A stretch of DNA of 64,000 nt from Paludibaculum fermentans (lineage in GTDB: Bacteria; Acidobacteriota; Terriglobia; Bryobacterales; Bryobacteraceae): positions 930,001-994,000 of the forward strand of contig NZ_CP063849.1 of assembly GCF_015277775.1 (NCBI RefSeq). Reading direction: 5' to 3'. Position numbers and translations under genes: made by a program. The notes under the pieces are model-generated. The model worked only from the letters and a program-made list of their open reading frames with translations, made no database searches and had not been told where the DNA came from. This document shows positions 26,539 to 35,984 of the stretch, piece by piece (positions within the stretch are counted from its first letter, which is position 1; every line of letters begins with the position of its first letter).

Positions 26539-27921
26539 CTACTCGGTTCCGCCGGGCGCGCCATACTCGCGCAGCTTGTTGAAGAGTGTTTTCTGGCTGA
26601 TGCCCAGAATTGTGGCGGCCCGGGTCCGGTTGTTGCCGGTATGGCGAAGCGTGGCTTCAATCAGGGCGCGTTCGGCCTCGTCGATGGTCGCCCCGACGCT
26701 GAGGCGCACCTCGTCTCCGCTCACAACGGGGGCGCGGGCGGAGCTGTGGAGCCCAAAGAAATGGCTGGACTGGACGAGACCCTCGCCGGCGATGATCACC
26801 GCCCGTTCCACCACATTGCGCAGTTCACGAGCGTTCCCCGGCCATTCCTGGTTCTGGAGCAGGGTCATGGCCTGCGCATCGATGCCGCTGACACGGCACT
26901 GATGGCGGATGTTCATGTCGCGGACCATCACTTCGCACAGGGCTGGAATGTCCTCTCGCCGATCCCGCAACGGCGGCAGCGAAACTTCAAACACATTCAG
27001 CCGGAAGAAAAGATCCTCGCGGAAGCGGTTTTGCTTGACCTCGGCCAGCAGGTCGCGATTCGTGGCTGCCAGCAGGCGGACATCCACCTCCACTTCCCGG
27101 GCCGCGCCCAGGCGGCGCACTTTGCGCTCTTCCAGGACACGCAGCAGCTTGGCTTGCGTGGGCGCCGGCATTTCGCCGATCTCGTCCAGCAGCAGCGTGC
27201 CGCCATCGGCCAGTTCGAAGCAGCCGCGGCGGCGTTCCACCGCGCCGGTGAACGAGCCCTTTTCGTGGCCGAACAGCTCACTCTCGATAAGGGTTTCCGT
27301 CAGGGCGGCACAGTTGATGGCGACAAAGGGCGCCGTGCGGCGGGGACTGAGGTCGTGGATCGCGCGCGCCGCCAGTTCCTTGCCCGTGCCGCTTTCCCCG
27401 GTGATGAGCACCGTCGCGCGCGTGGGCGCCACCTGCCGGATGAGGGAGAAAATCCGCTGCATCACGTCCGAGCCGCCCACCAGGTTGCCCAGTACGCCCT
27501 GCTCGCTCAAGCGCCGTTCCAGAGCCTCGTTGTAATCGGTGAGGCGCGATTGGGCGACCGCGCGGGAGAGCAGCAGGCGTAACGCGCCGGGCTGTAACGG
27601 CTTCTCCAGAAACCAGAAGGCGCCCAGGTCATGGACGAGCGCGACGGCGGTTTCGAGGTTGCCAAAGGCGGTGAGCACGATGGCCGGAGGCGCCTGGCCC
27701 TGGTCCTTGAGGCGGCGCAGCAGTTCACTGCCGTCCATGCCGGGCATCATGAGGTCGGTGACGATGGCGCTGGCTTCAAACTCGCGCAGACGATCGAGCG
27801 CCTCGGCTCCGTTGGCGGCCGATGCGGTCTCATAGCCCCAGCCCGCGATCATCGTGGCGAGCGCTGTACGTTGATTCGACTCATCGTCGACAACGAGCAC
27901 TCGATCTTTCGGAGCATCCAT
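26539..27921 (-). CDS. NtrC-family sigma-54-dependent response regulator
   Basis: A 460-residue regulator with a receiver domain (about 8-120, phospho-acceptor Asp56 in [12 protein letters not shown]), an AAA+ domain (about 145-375) with Walker A GESGTGKE and the sigma-54 contact motif GSFTGA, and a Fis-type helix-turn-helix ([20 protein letters not shown]). Its own GSFTGA has Ser for the usual Ala. It forms a two-component pair with the kinase 9 bp downstream. A TAGCGT hexamer ends 6 nt before the ATG. The gene is divergent from a small exported protein. Confidence 0.95.
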   Translation of the reverse strand: MDAPKDRVLVVDDESNQRTALATMIAGWGYETASAANGAEALDRLREFEASAIVTDLMMPGMDGSELLRRLKDQGQAPPAIVLTAFGNLETAVALVHDLGAFWFLEKPLQPGALRLLLSRAVAQSRLTDYNEALERRLSEQGVLGNLVGGSDVMQRIFSLIRQVAPTRATVLITGESGTGKELAARAIHDLSPRRTAPFVAINCAALTETLIESELFGHEKGSFTGAVERRRGCFELADGGTLLLDEIGEMPAPTQAKLLRVLEERKVRRLGAAREVEVDVRLLAATNRDLLAEVKQNRFREDLFFRLNVFEVSLPPLRDRREDIPALCEVMVRDMNIRHQCRVSGIDAQAMTLLQNQEWPGNARELRNVVERAVIIAGEGLVQSSHFFGLHSSARAPVVSGDEVRLSVGATIDEAERALIEATLRHTGNNRTRAATILGISQKTLFNKLREYGAPGGTE

Positions 27922-27947
27922 AAGCTCACGCTACCATGGGAGGGACC

Positions 27948-28307
27948 ATGCGCAGACGCGACTTGTTTGCCCTACCTGTGGCAGCCCTGCTGCCAGCGCC
28001 CGCCGGATACCCGCCGGAACGCTCCGGAAGAGTGGTGCGGCTCGTGCTGAATCAGGCCGACCCGTACGCGCAACTCGAGCGTCTCTGGCACTTTGGAGCG
28101 CCGGTCCGGGTAGTGGCGCGGGCCCATCCCGCCTGGTGGCCTTCACCGGTCGAATTGCCGGACCGGTGGCAGGCGTGGGTCGAAACCCTTGATGGTTCGA
28201 CGGTTGTCGTCGTATGCCGGCCGCTTGAGGCCGCACCGCCCCCGAACCTCGACATGGCCGGCCGTGTGACGAGCCTGATCGCCCAATCCCTGCGAATCGC
28301 CGGTTAG
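27948..28307 (+). CDS. Small hypothetical protein with Tat-like N-terminus
   Basis: From the ATG at 27948 (GGGAGG 4 nt upstream) the product is 119 residues: MRRRDLFALPVAALLPAPAG looks like a Tat or Sec signal, then a short domain rich in Trp and Arg (WHFGAPVRVVARAHPAWW). I do not recognise the family. Its stop codon directly abuts the stop of the convergent gene (TAG then CTA at 28305-28310). Confidence 0.55.
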   Translation: MRRRDLFALPVAALLPAPAGYPPERSGRVVRLVLNQADPYAQLERLWHFGAPVRVVARAHPAWWPSPVELPDRWQAWVETLDGSTVVVVCRPLEAAPPPNLDMAGRVTSLIAQSLRIAG

Positions 28308-28637
28308 CTAACGCTGCTCCGGCCTCTGGCGCTTGAAGTAGAACGCCATGTAGTTCTGGGTCACCAGCTTGGGTTCTCCTTCTTTGCGCGGCTGATGGAT
28401 GTCGTTGCGCATCACCCATGGAGTAACGCTGACCAGTTCCCAGCCCTGTGCGCCCAGGGAAGTGACCAGCGTCCAGTCCACCTGTTCATACGCGCCGGGA
28501 CTGACTTCCTGGGGTTCCAGATGCCGGTACTCCCACGTGGGCGTATCCCGGGATGGCGCCACACCACGCTCGCGCTGGGCCCAGACCATAACGGCCGCAA
28601 GCGACAAAAAGGCGAAAATCCAGCGTGCGAGTTTCAT
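28308..28637 (-). CDS. Small exported DUF4177-like protein
   Basis: A 109-residue protein with a signal peptide (MKLARWIFAFLSLAAVMVWAQ) and a DUF4177-like core: WEYRHLEP and LGAQGWELVSVTPW, then NYMAFYFKR. DUF4177 proteins are small beta-rich proteins of unknown role. The ATG at 28637 is preceded by a TTG that could also start. Stop codon abuts that of the neighbouring plus-strand gene. The kinase gene ends 51 bp upstream. Confidence 0.7.
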   Translation of the reverse strand: MKLARWIFAFLSLAAVMVWAQRERGVAPSRDTPTWEYRHLEPQEVSPGAYEQVDWTLVTSLGAQGWELVSVTPWVMRNDIHQPRKEGEPKLVTQNYMAFYFKRQRPEQR

Positions 28638-28688
28638 CAAACGGTAGACGCGCGCGGGCAGGCGGGTCTTTATGGAAATCTGGCGCCG

Positions 28689-30179
28689 TCAGGAGAGCAG
28701 GCCGGCCGTCGATTCCGGCTCGGGCCCCGTGGCATCGACGGGCGCGGGCGCTGGGAAGATCACCAGGAACTGGGAGCCCTGGCCCGGTTCGCTCTTTACC
28801 TCCACCCGGCCGCCGTGCGCGCGGGCGATCCAGGCCACGAACGCCAGACCCAGGCCGAGCCCGCGGTCCGGATCCGGCGTGGTTTCCCGGACGCGATAGA
28901 ACCGTTCGAACACGTGCGGCAGGTTGGCGGCGGGAATCCCCTGGCCGTTGTCGCTCACTGTCAGGTGCGCAGCCCCGTCCACCTGCTCCAGGATGACTTC
29001 CACGCGGCCGCCCGCATGTGTGTACTTGAGGGCGTTGGACAGCAGGTTGGACAGCAGGCGATCGAATTGTACGCGGTCGACCTCCGCCCAGCACGGGCCG
29101 TGGGCCACGACCTCCAGCGAGAGCCCCTTTTCATCTGAGGCGATGCGGAATTGCGAGACGAGTTCCTCTGCCAGCTTCGCGATGTCCAACTGCGTCTTCT
29201 GTAGCACGACCTGCCCGGACTCCGCCTGCTCCAGCAGCAGCAGCGACTTCACGATCTGCCCCATGCGCTCCACGTCGAGCAGGGCGGTCAGAATCGCTTC
29301 GCGGAACTGTTCCCTGGTCTCAGCGGTCAACAGCGCAACTTCCAACTGGCCTCGAATGATGGTGATGGGGGTGCGCAGTTCGTGCGAGGCGTCCAGGGAG
29401 AACTGCCGGATCTGTTGAAAATTCAGCTCCAGCCGCTCCAGCATCTGGTTGAAAGCGCCGATGAGGACATCCAATTCGTCGCCCGATCCGCGCGGTGCAA
29501 TACGCAGGCTCAGGTTGCCGCCCGCCACGGCGCTGGCGGTTTCCGCCACCTGGTGCAACGGTCGCAAGGCGCGGCCGGCCATGTACCAGCCCACAAAGAC
29601 GATGACCAGCAGCATTACCGGTACCGAGAGCAGGTATTGCCGCAATAGATGATCGGGGATTCGCAGCGTGTCTTCGACCGGCAGGCCAATGGCTACAAAG
29701 AACGCCCGGCCCTGGTCCCGCATGATGCCCATGCGGACCAGATAGGTCTCGCCGCGGAAATCATGCCTCACGACGGAGATGGGCTCGCGCGACTGGACGA
29801 CGCTTCTGATCTGCTGGATCGACTCGCTGCCCAGGGCGGAATAGCCACTGGAGAGTTCCAGCACGTTGCCGCGCTCATCGGTGAGTAGCAGCACGCGGCG
29901 CAGGCGGTCGACGGCATAGGCCTCCTCCGCGTCCTCGGGATCGTAAGTCCACATGAGTTCGCCGCGCTGGAAGCGCAGATAGGCCTTCATGGCCCGCCAC
30001 TCTTCGTCGAGCACGCGCTCACTCTGCTGGTTCAGGATGCCTGTGAGGGACTGCCGGAAGACGAAGCCCAGACCCACCAACGCCAGCGCAAACAACAGGA
30101 CGTACGTTGCCGCCAGGCGCATGCGCAGCCCACGCAGCGAGCGGAGCCAAATCGTGGGCTGGCGAATCGAGTCGGACAT
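28689..30179 (-). CDS. Sensor histidine kinase (CusS/heavy-metal-sensor-like)
   Basis: A 496-residue kinase. Two membrane helices flank a periplasmic region (about 25-45 and 185-205). HAMP follows (about 205-260), then the phospho-acceptor His266 in DASHELRTPITIIRG and the ATPase domain (NALKYTHAGGRVEV, DNGQGIPAANLPHVFERFYR, GLGLGLAFV). Organised like the OmpR-partner kinases of the CusS type; the signal is unknown and nothing here shows metal sensing. It lies 31 bp downstream of its response regulator gene and is likely co-transcribed. Confidence 0.93.
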   Translation of the reverse strand: MSDSIRQPTIWLRSLRGLRMRLAATYVLLFALALVGLGFVFRQSLTGILNQQSERVLDEEWRAMKAYLRFQRGELMWTYDPEDAEEAYAVDRLRRVLLLTDERGNVLELSSGYSALGSESIQQIRSVVQSREPISVVRHDFRGETYLVRMGIMRDQGRAFFVAIGLPVEDTLRIPDHLLRQYLLSVPVMLLVIVFVGWYMAGRALRPLHQVAETASAVAGGNLSLRIAPRGSGDELDVLIGAFNQMLERLELNFQQIRQFSLDASHELRTPITIIRGQLEVALLTAETREQFREAILTALLDVERMGQIVKSLLLLEQAESGQVVLQKTQLDIAKLAEELVSQFRIASDEKGLSLEVVAHGPCWAEVDRVQFDRLLSNLLSNALKYTHAGGRVEVILEQVDGAAHLTVSDNGQGIPAANLPHVFERFYRVRETTPDPDRGLGLGLAFVAWIARAHGGRVEVKSEPGQGSQFLVIFPAPAPVDATGPEPESTAGLLS

Positions 30180-30210
30180 ACAGCGAGGCCGAGGGGGCGC
30201 CCGGAGCCGG

Positions 30211-30918
30211 TTAAGCTTCTTCGGGCTTGTCGGAGGAACTGCCCGGGGTTTCCGACAGATCGAGCATGTAGCCGATGCCGCGTACCGTGTGGATGAGCTT
30301 TACCGGAAAGCGGTCGTCGATCTTGCTGCGCAGGTGCCGGATGTAGACATCCACGATGTTCGTCAGCCCGTCGTACTCCATATCCCAGACGTGCTCCACG
30401 ATCATGGTGCGGCTCAGTGGACGCCCGCGGTTGCGCATCAGGTATTCGAGGATGCTGAATTCCTTGGGCGCGAGCTCCACCGGTTCGCTGCCCCTGCTCG
30501 CTTTGCGGCGCACGCAGTCCAGCGAGAGGTCGCCAACCACGAGGCGTTCCGGAGTCGACTGGCCGCGGCGCAACAGCGCGCGCACACGAGCCAGCAACTC
30601 GACAAACGCAAACGGCTTGACGAGATAATCGTCGGCGCCCAGTTCGAGGCCCTTGACCCGGTCATCCACTCCGCCACGGGCGCTGAGGATGAGTACCGGC
30701 GGACTAACCTTCCTGTTGCGCGCCTTCTCCAGGACGGACAACCCGTCCATGTCGGGAAGCATCAGGTCCAGGATTACGAGATCGTAATCGTGCGCGTGGA
30801 TCAACTCCAGCGCCGCTTCGCCGTTTTCGGCGAGATCGACAGTGTACCCCGCGCTCTCCAAGCCGCGATTCACAAAGTCAGCAATTCGCTTTTCGTCTTC
30901 GACAACCAGGATTCTCAT
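30211..30918 (-). CDS. OmpR/PhoB-family response regulator
   Basis: From the ATG at 30918 (AGAGGA 5 nt upstream) the product is 235 residues. The receiver (about 1-120) has Asp51 in VILDLMLPDMDG and the conserved Lys in YLVKPFAF. A winged-helix DNA-binding domain follows (about 130-225) with the typical FSILEYLMRNRGRPLSRTMI and YIRHLRSKIDD. It controls transcription after phosphorylation by the kinase encoded next to it. Starting at 30939 would add seven residues before MRILVVEDEK and is less likely. Confidence 0.95.
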   Translation of the reverse strand: MRILVVEDEKRIADFVNRGLESAGYTVDLAENGEAALELIHAHDYDLVILDLMLPDMDGLSVLEKARNRKVSPPVLILSARGGVDDRVKGLELGADDYLVKPFAFVELLARVRALLRRGQSTPERLVVGDLSLDCVRRKASRGSEPVELAPKEFSILEYLMRNRGRPLSRTMIVEHVWDMEYDGLTNIVDVYIRHLRSKIDDRFPVKLIHTVRGIGYMLDLSETPGSSSDKPEEA

Positions 30919-30964
30919 GGTTCCTCTGGGAGAATTCATTCAGGGTAACACCGTTATTCGCCAG

Positions 30965-32512
30965 CTACATGACCGGACCGATGCGCCAGGGCACGAATTC
31001 CTTGTGACCGAGCAATTCGCTCTTCGTGCGCTCGCCCGACGCCGTCCTCAGCAAGGCAGTCAGGATTTCACGGCCAATGATCTCGACACTCGCGTCCCCG
31101 TCCGCGATCCTACCGGCATTGATGTCCATGTTGCCGGTCATGCGGCGGTAGGTGTAGCTATTCGTCGCGATTTTCAACACCGGAATGGTAGGAAATCCAA
31201 TCGCGCTGCCGCGGCCGGTAGTAAAGGCGATGAGATTGACACCGCCGGCGGCCAGGCCCGTGAGTGACACCGGGTCATAGCCCGGCGTATTCATGAAGGC
31301 GAACCCGGGGCCCATCACACGCTCAGCATAGTCGACAACTTCATTCAGTTGTGAGGTGCCACCCTTGGCCACAGCGCCCAGGGACTTCTCCAGGATGTTG
31401 GAAAGGCCGCCTTCCTTGTTGCCGGGCGACGGATTGTCGTCGAAGCTGCCCTCGAATCTTGAAAGATAGGTCTTATACTTCGCGATCATCGCCAGCAGCT
31501 TCTCCGCCACGGCCCGATTGCGGGCACGCTTGACCAGCAGGTGTTCGGCGCCGACGATCTCGGGCGTCTCGGCCAGCACGCTGGTGGCTCCGAGTTCGGC
31601 CAGCAGGTCGGAACAAAAGCCGAGGGCGGGATTGGCCGTAATGCCGCTGAACGAGTCCGACCCGCCGCAATTCAGGCCCAGGCAGATCTTGGACGCCGGG
31701 AGCTCCACTCGCTGTTCCGTCGTCGCGCGTTCCATCATCGCGGCGATCGTCTTGCGGGCCTGCTCGACCGTCGCACGAGTGCCACCGCTCTCCTGCAAGG
31801 TCATGCCGACGATGCGCGAGGCGCGCGGTCCGCTGCCGGCGGCGACGCCCAGGTAGTGATCGATCTGGTTCACCTCACAGCCCAGTCCCAGCACGATGGC
31901 GGAAGAGACGTTGGGGTGGTCGAGAACACCCCACAGCGTACGCTGCAGTTGCTCGGTATCGGGTCCAATGGAATGCCCGCACCCTTCGCCGTGCGGGAAG
32001 GCCACGACTCCATCGACATTCGGGGGTAGCGTCTCGCCGTCAAAACTCGATGCGATCCACTCGGCGGTGTGGGCCGCGCAGTTGGAGGCCGCGACCACGG
32101 CGATGTAGTTCCTCGTCCCCGCCCGGCCGTCGTCGCGGGCATAGCCCTGAAACGTGGGCATGGACGACGGCGGCGCGGTCAATGGCCGTTCGTCCGCCGG
32201 GAACTCATAAACGCGAGTGCCTTCCAGATACCCCAGGTTGTGATTGTGGACGTGGAAACCGGGTTCGATGTCGACGCGCGCCGGTCCAATCACCTGGCCA
32301 TACCGCAGCACATTCTCCCCCGCCGCGATGCGTCGCAGCGAGAGCTTGTGGCCCACGGGGACCTGTTCGCGCAACACAACCGTCACACCGCCGGCGGAGA
32401 CGGCCTGCCCTTCGCCCAAAGTCAGCCGGGCGACCGCCACGTTGTCAGTCGGATGCAGGTGAATGGCGGCAGTTTCCGCCGTCGGCGGCTGTTGGATCTC
32501 AACAAGGCTCAT
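30965..32512 (-). CDS. Altronate dehydratase-like UxaA family hydrolase
   Basis: From the ATG at 32512 the product is 515 residues. An N-terminal SAF-type domain (about 1-100) is followed by the UxaA catalytic region with Cys-rich metal/cluster motifs (AASNCAAHTAE, FPHGEGCGHSIGPD and LNCGGSDSFSGITANPA). UxaA enzymes dehydrate altronate or related sugar acids in hexuronate breakdown; the exact substrate is uncertain, as no partner enzymes are adjacent. It lies 32 bp downstream of the HIT-like gene on the same strand. Confidence 0.85.
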   Translation of the reverse strand: MSLVEIQQPPTAETAAIHLHPTDNVAVARLTLGEGQAVSAGGVTVVLREQVPVGHKLSLRRIAAGENVLRYGQVIGPARVDIEPGFHVHNHNLGYLEGTRVYEFPADERPLTAPPSSMPTFQGYARDDGRAGTRNYIAVVAASNCAAHTAEWIASSFDGETLPPNVDGVVAFPHGEGCGHSIGPDTEQLQRTLWGVLDHPNVSSAIVLGLGCEVNQIDHYLGVAAGSGPRASRIVGMTLQESGGTRATVEQARKTIAAMMERATTEQRVELPASKICLGLNCGGSDSFSGITANPALGFCSDLLAELGATSVLAETPEIVGAEHLLVKRARNRAVAEKLLAMIAKYKTYLSRFEGSFDDNPSPGNKEGGLSNILEKSLGAVAKGGTSQLNEVVDYAERVMGPGFAFMNTPGYDPVSLTGLAAGGVNLIAFTTGRGSAIGFPTIPVLKIATNSYTYRRMTGNMDINAGRIADGDASVEIIGREILTALLRTASGERTKSELLGHKEFVPWRIGPVM

Positions 32513-32544
32513 AATGTCCCCTACGAATGTATCCTCAAATGAGA

Positions 32545-33093
32545 TCACCGGACCAGTGCCGTTTCCATAATGCGTTCCCCCGTGTGCACGTGAAAGCCGC
32601 CTTTGACCGGATGGATGAACACTCCGCTGTGCTCCGGGGCGGGGAACTCCTCAGGCCGCCGCACCACGACGAAGCGCGAGTTTTCAGCGGCGGTGATGTA
32701 GCGCCCGACGTGAATATGCAAATGACACTGGGTACGCACGTGCCAGCTATTGTATGCGAGACCCCAGCCGTCCCCTATCTTCTCTTTTGCGGTCGCCACA
32801 GCAAACTTCCACAGAGCATCGCGTTGCGCCTTCGGCAGATCGTGGATGGGGTGCGGCCCCTCGCCGTGGACCCTGGGTAACACCAGCCAGCGATTGGGCT
32901 TGCGCGGATTGACGTCTTTCAGGACGAAGAACGGCACATCGGCCGGCTGCTTTTCGGCTTCGGCGCAGAGACTGCATTCGCGGACCTTCAGCGTCTCGGG
33001 ATTCTTAGGATCGCAGGCGCATCCAGACACATCGGCGGCGGCCGGCCAGGCCCATGCACACAACAGAACAGCGAGACAGGATAGTCGAGGCAT
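32545..33093 (-). CDS. Exported HIT-like protein
   Basis: I start at the ATG at 33093 (MPRLSCLAVLLCAWAWPAAA), which gives a clean signal peptide and sits 7 nt after a perfect TATAAT (33101-33106); an ATG at 33102 adds three residues. The 182-residue protein has NSWHVRTQCHLHIHVGRY, where the HxHxH resembles the HIT histidine triad, so it may cleave nucleotide-type phosphoesters. An N-terminal CACDPKNPETLKVRECSLC segment could bind metal or form disulphides. Exported HIT proteins are uncommon. It is divergent from the glycosyltransferase gene, with starts 22 bp apart. Confidence 0.75.
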   Translation of the reverse strand: MPRLSCLAVLLCAWAWPAAADVSGCACDPKNPETLKVRECSLCAEAEKQPADVPFFVLKDVNPRKPNRWLVLPRVHGEGPHPIHDLPKAQRDALWKFAVATAKEKIGDGWGLAYNSWHVRTQCHLHIHVGRYITAAENSRFVVVRRPEEFPAPEHSGVFIHPVKGGFHVHTGERIMETALVR

Positions 33094-33117
33094 TGCGGCC
33101 ATTATACTGGTGACGTG
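33091..33117. promoter_or_regulatory. Symmetric bidirectional leaderless promoter
   Basis: The bases ATTATACT (33101-33108) read TATACT on the plus strand and, shifted by two bases, TATAAT on the minus strand. The GTG of the plus gene follows 6 nt after TATACT; the ATG of the minus gene follows 7 nt after TATAAT. No ribosome-binding site is present on either side. One -10 region therefore seems to launch two leaderless messages in opposite directions. No clear -35 hexamer is seen. Confidence 0.6.
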
Positions 33118-34590
33118 CCGTTGGCTGGGCTTACGCCTCGTACGATTATCCTTCTGTTGCTGCTGCTTGGCGGTCTCGCCCTCTTCTATGGCATGGCCTT
33201 GGACGGGGTTGGCCTGCTGAGTGCGGATGAGCCGCGCTACGCCTCCATCGGGCGCGAAATGGCGCACTCCGGCGATTGGATCACACCGCGCCTGTGGGGC
33301 AAGCCGTGGTTCGAAAAGCCACCCCTGCTGTATTGGCTGGTGGGCGCGGGCCAATTGGCCGGTTTAGGCGACGACCTCTCGCCCCGTTTGCCCGTGGCCC
33401 TGCTCAGCCTCGCCTACCTTTTGCTCCAGTTTTTAGCCGTCCGGCGTCTGGAGGGCGAAGGGATTGCCTGGATCTCCGTCCTGCTGCTCTCCACCACGGC
33501 GGGTTGGGCCGCCGAGAGCCAGATCGGCGTGACGGACCTGCCGCTCGCCGCCACCTTCAATGCCACGGTTCTCTTTGGCCTGCTTTGGTTGGAGACGGGC
33601 TCCCGGCGCGCCGCGCTCGCCGCCGGAGCCTGTTTCGGACTCGCACTGCTCGCCAAAGGCCTGGTCGCCGGCGTGCTCATCCTGCCCTTGCTATGGTTTG
33701 CCTGGCGGCGCTGGAAGGAAATGCTCGTCCCGGCCCTGGCCGCCCTCGTCGTGGCGGCGCCCTGGTATGCAGCCATGTTTACGTTGCATGGCAAGGCGTT
33801 CTGGGACGAGTTCTTCGTCAAGCACCACTTTTCCCGTTTCGCCGACGGCGCCCTCCTGCACGAGCAGCCCTTCTGGTTCTATATCCCGGTGTTGATCGCC
33901 AGCCTGTTCCCGTGGCCGACCGTCCTGACCCTGCTGGGCCCGCCCTGTTGGCGCGAACAGCGCCGCCGAATCCTGCTGGCGGTCTTCTGTTTCGGCCTGG
34001 TCTTCTTCTCTGTGTCCGCCAACAAGTTGCCCGGCTACATTCTGCCCCTGCTGCCGCCGCTCTGCATCGTTCTGGCCGCGGGCATCGAAGCGGCTGAAGG
34101 CGTAAAACGGCAACTGGCGCTGGCGACCCTCCTGCTGGGCCTGTGCCCGATCATCGCCACTGTCTTGCCGGACGCGCTGCTTCACGGCTTACGCCGCGCC
34201 GACCTAGGTGAGACGCATTGGGAGTATTTCGCGCTGGCCCTGCCGTTCACTGCCGCGGTGTGGTGGTTGGAGCGCAGCCGCAAGCGAACCTCCGCCGTAG
34301 CGGTGGTAGCCGTGGGTGCGGGTCTTGGCCTTTTGTTCGTGAAATTGAGTGCCGCGCCCGTACTGGACCAGATCGTCTCAGCCCGCGGCTTCTGGCGCCG
34401 CGTGCAGCCTCAGGCCGAGAACACATGCGTCGAGTCGCTGCACCGTAACTGGCTGTATGGATTGAACTACTACTCCGTGGAGCCGTTACCCGGCTGCACC
34501 GGATCGTCGCGCGAAATCGCCATTACGCAACGACCCGGTGCCCTGCCGGCTCTCTCCCCACGTCAGGTCAAATCCAGCGAAAAGCCTTAA
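33115..34590 (+). CDS. ArnT-like glycosyltransferase, GT83/PMT superfamily
   Basis: A 491-residue integral membrane protein with about twelve hydrophobic segments. The motif DEPRYASIGREMAHSGDW (about 39-56) after the first helix and KPWFEKPPLLYW are the hallmark of ArnT/PMT-type enzymes, which move a sugar from undecaprenyl phosphate to a periplasmic acceptor such as lipid A or protein; the acceptor is unknown here. The start is a GTG at 33115, 6 nt after TATACT, with no ribosome-binding site. Its stop codon directly abuts that of the convergent ATPase gene (TAA then CTA). Confidence 0.88.
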   Translation: MPLAGLTPRTIILLLLLLGGLALFYGMALDGVGLLSADEPRYASIGREMAHSGDWITPRLWGKPWFEKPPLLYWLVGAGQLAGLGDDLSPRLPVALLSLAYLLLQFLAVRRLEGEGIAWISVLLLSTTAGWAAESQIGVTDLPLAATFNATVLFGLLWLETGSRRAALAAGACFGLALLAKGLVAGVLILPLLWFAWRRWKEMLVPALAALVVAAPWYAAMFTLHGKAFWDEFFVKHHFSRFADGALLHEQPFWFYIPVLIASLFPWPTVLTLLGPPCWREQRRRILLAVFCFGLVFFSVSANKLPGYILPLLPPLCIVLAAGIEAAEGVKRQLALATLLLGLCPIIATVLPDALLHGLRRADLGETHWEYFALALPFTAAVWWLERSRKRTSAVAVVAVGAGLGLLFVKLSAAPVLDQIVSARGFWRRVQPQAENTCVESLHRNWLYGLNYYSVEPLPGCTGSSREIAITQRPGALPALSPRQVKSSEKP

Positions 34591-35889
34591 CTAACCGCGC
34601 CGCGTTGTCCTGACCGCGGGCGCCTTCTGCGCCTCAGCCAGCCCGGCTCCGGCCGCTTTCATCCACATCTTCACCGGCGGGTCGACCAGTTCCGCCATGG
34701 CCTGTATGGCCAGCCCTTCAGCTTCGCGTGCGAACGCCAGCTCACTGCTCTCCGTGTCGAAATCCACCCGCAACAGATCTCCTCCGCGCACTTGCTCTGT
34801 TGCGATCAGATTCGACAGGGGTTGCACCAGCAGGCGTTCGATCGCGCGCTTCAAATGCCGCGCACCGTATTTGAAATCGGTGCCTTCGGCCAGAAGATGG
34901 TCCTTCGCTTCCGGCGTCACCGTGAAGACGAAGCTGCGCTCCGGCGCGGAGCAGAAGACTCGCTGCTGCACCATGCCGAGCTCGATATCCAGAATGCGGC
35001 GCAATTGTTCCGTGCCCAGGGGCTGGAACACCACCACTTTGTCCAGCCGGTTCATGAACTCCGGCGTGAACTTCCGCCGCGCGGCTTCCAGTCCGCTGCG
35101 GGCGATCTTGCCCGAGACGTTGGCCGAGAGAGGATCCCCGTCCTCGCCAGTCCTCGCCAGGAACCCCAGGCGGGGGCTCACGATGGAGCTCATCTCGGCT
35201 GCACCCAGGTTCGACGTCATGAAGATGAGCGTCCGCGAGAAATCGACCTTCCGGTTGTCGCCCAACGTCAGGGTGGCCTTGTCCAGAATGCCCAGCAGCA
35301 GGTTCCAGAGCGCGTCCGAGGCTTTCTCAATCTCGTCGAAGAGGACGAAACTGAGCTTTGTGCGCTCATTGTGGTACTGATTCAGGACTTCCTGGCTCAA
35401 CAGTGGATGTGTTTCGCGATGGCCTAGGTAACCGGGCGGCGAACCGATCAGCTTCGCGATTTCGTGGCTGTGCTGGAACTCCGCACAATCAATCTTGATG
35501 ACGGAGCGCGGCGTTCCGACCAGTGCCTCCGCCGTCGCCTCGACAATGCGCGTCTTGCCCGAACCCGTGGGACCGAGGAACAGGAAGTTGCCCACCGGAC
35601 GCTGCGGCGCGTTCAGCCCCGTCAGATGCATCTGGTAAATGTTGACGATCTGTTCGATCGCCTCGTCCTGGCCCACAATGTACTGCTTGAGGTTGGATTC
35701 CAGTACCGCCGCTTCCCGCCCGGTCCGATTGGGATCGAGAAGTTTGCCGGCGGCCGGCCCAGCCTTCGTAGTGCCCGCCACACGCGAAGTGGAGCTCCCC
35801 AGCCGCTTGGAGAACGCAAAGCGCCTGTTGTCTTTCGCAGCCGGCGCAATGTAGTCCGCCGGTATCTCCATGTGAAACGCGTCGCCCAA
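34591..35889 (-). CDS. Solo Clp-D2-type AAA+ ATPase
   Basis: A 432-residue protein with a single AAA+ module of the ClpA/B D2 class. Walker A GPTGSGKT (106-113), pore loop GSPPGYLGHRE (149-159), Walker B VLFDEIEKA (182-190), sensor 1 in MTSN (227), an arginine-finger region FMNRLDKVVVF and sensor 2 GARHLKRAIERL. It lacks the ClpB N-domain, D1 and coiled coil, and also the ClpX zinc finger and a clear IGF-type ClpP loop. It may be a stand-alone unfoldase. The start is a TTG at 35889 with AGGAG upstream; an ATG at 35871 is possible. Confidence 0.85.
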   Translation of the reverse strand: MGDAFHMEIPADYIAPAAKDNRRFAFSKRLGSSTSRVAGTTKAGPAAGKLLDPNRTGREAAVLESNLKQYIVGQDEAIEQIVNIYQMHLTGLNAPQRPVGNFLFLGPTGSGKTRIVEATAEALVGTPRSVIKIDCAEFQHSHEIAKLIGSPPGYLGHRETHPLLSQEVLNQYHNERTKLSFVLFDEIEKASDALWNLLLGILDKATLTLGDNRKVDFSRTLIFMTSNLGAAEMSSIVSPRLGFLARTGEDGDPLSANVSGKIARSGLEAARRKFTPEFMNRLDKVVVFQPLGTEQLRRILDIELGMVQQRVFCSAPERSFVFTVTPEAKDHLLAEGTDFKYGARHLKRAIERLLVQPLSNLIATEQVRGGDLLRVDFDTESSELAFAREAEGLAIQAMAELVDPPVKMWMKAAGAGLAEAQKAPAVRTTRRG

Positions 35890-35984
35890 TTTGGGCTCCT
35901 TTCCTTCGCTGCGCCGGGTACGCCTGAATTCAACCCGCCCCGCTCACGCTCGACTCTGCTGTCTTGGGCCTCGAGGCCCCACTG

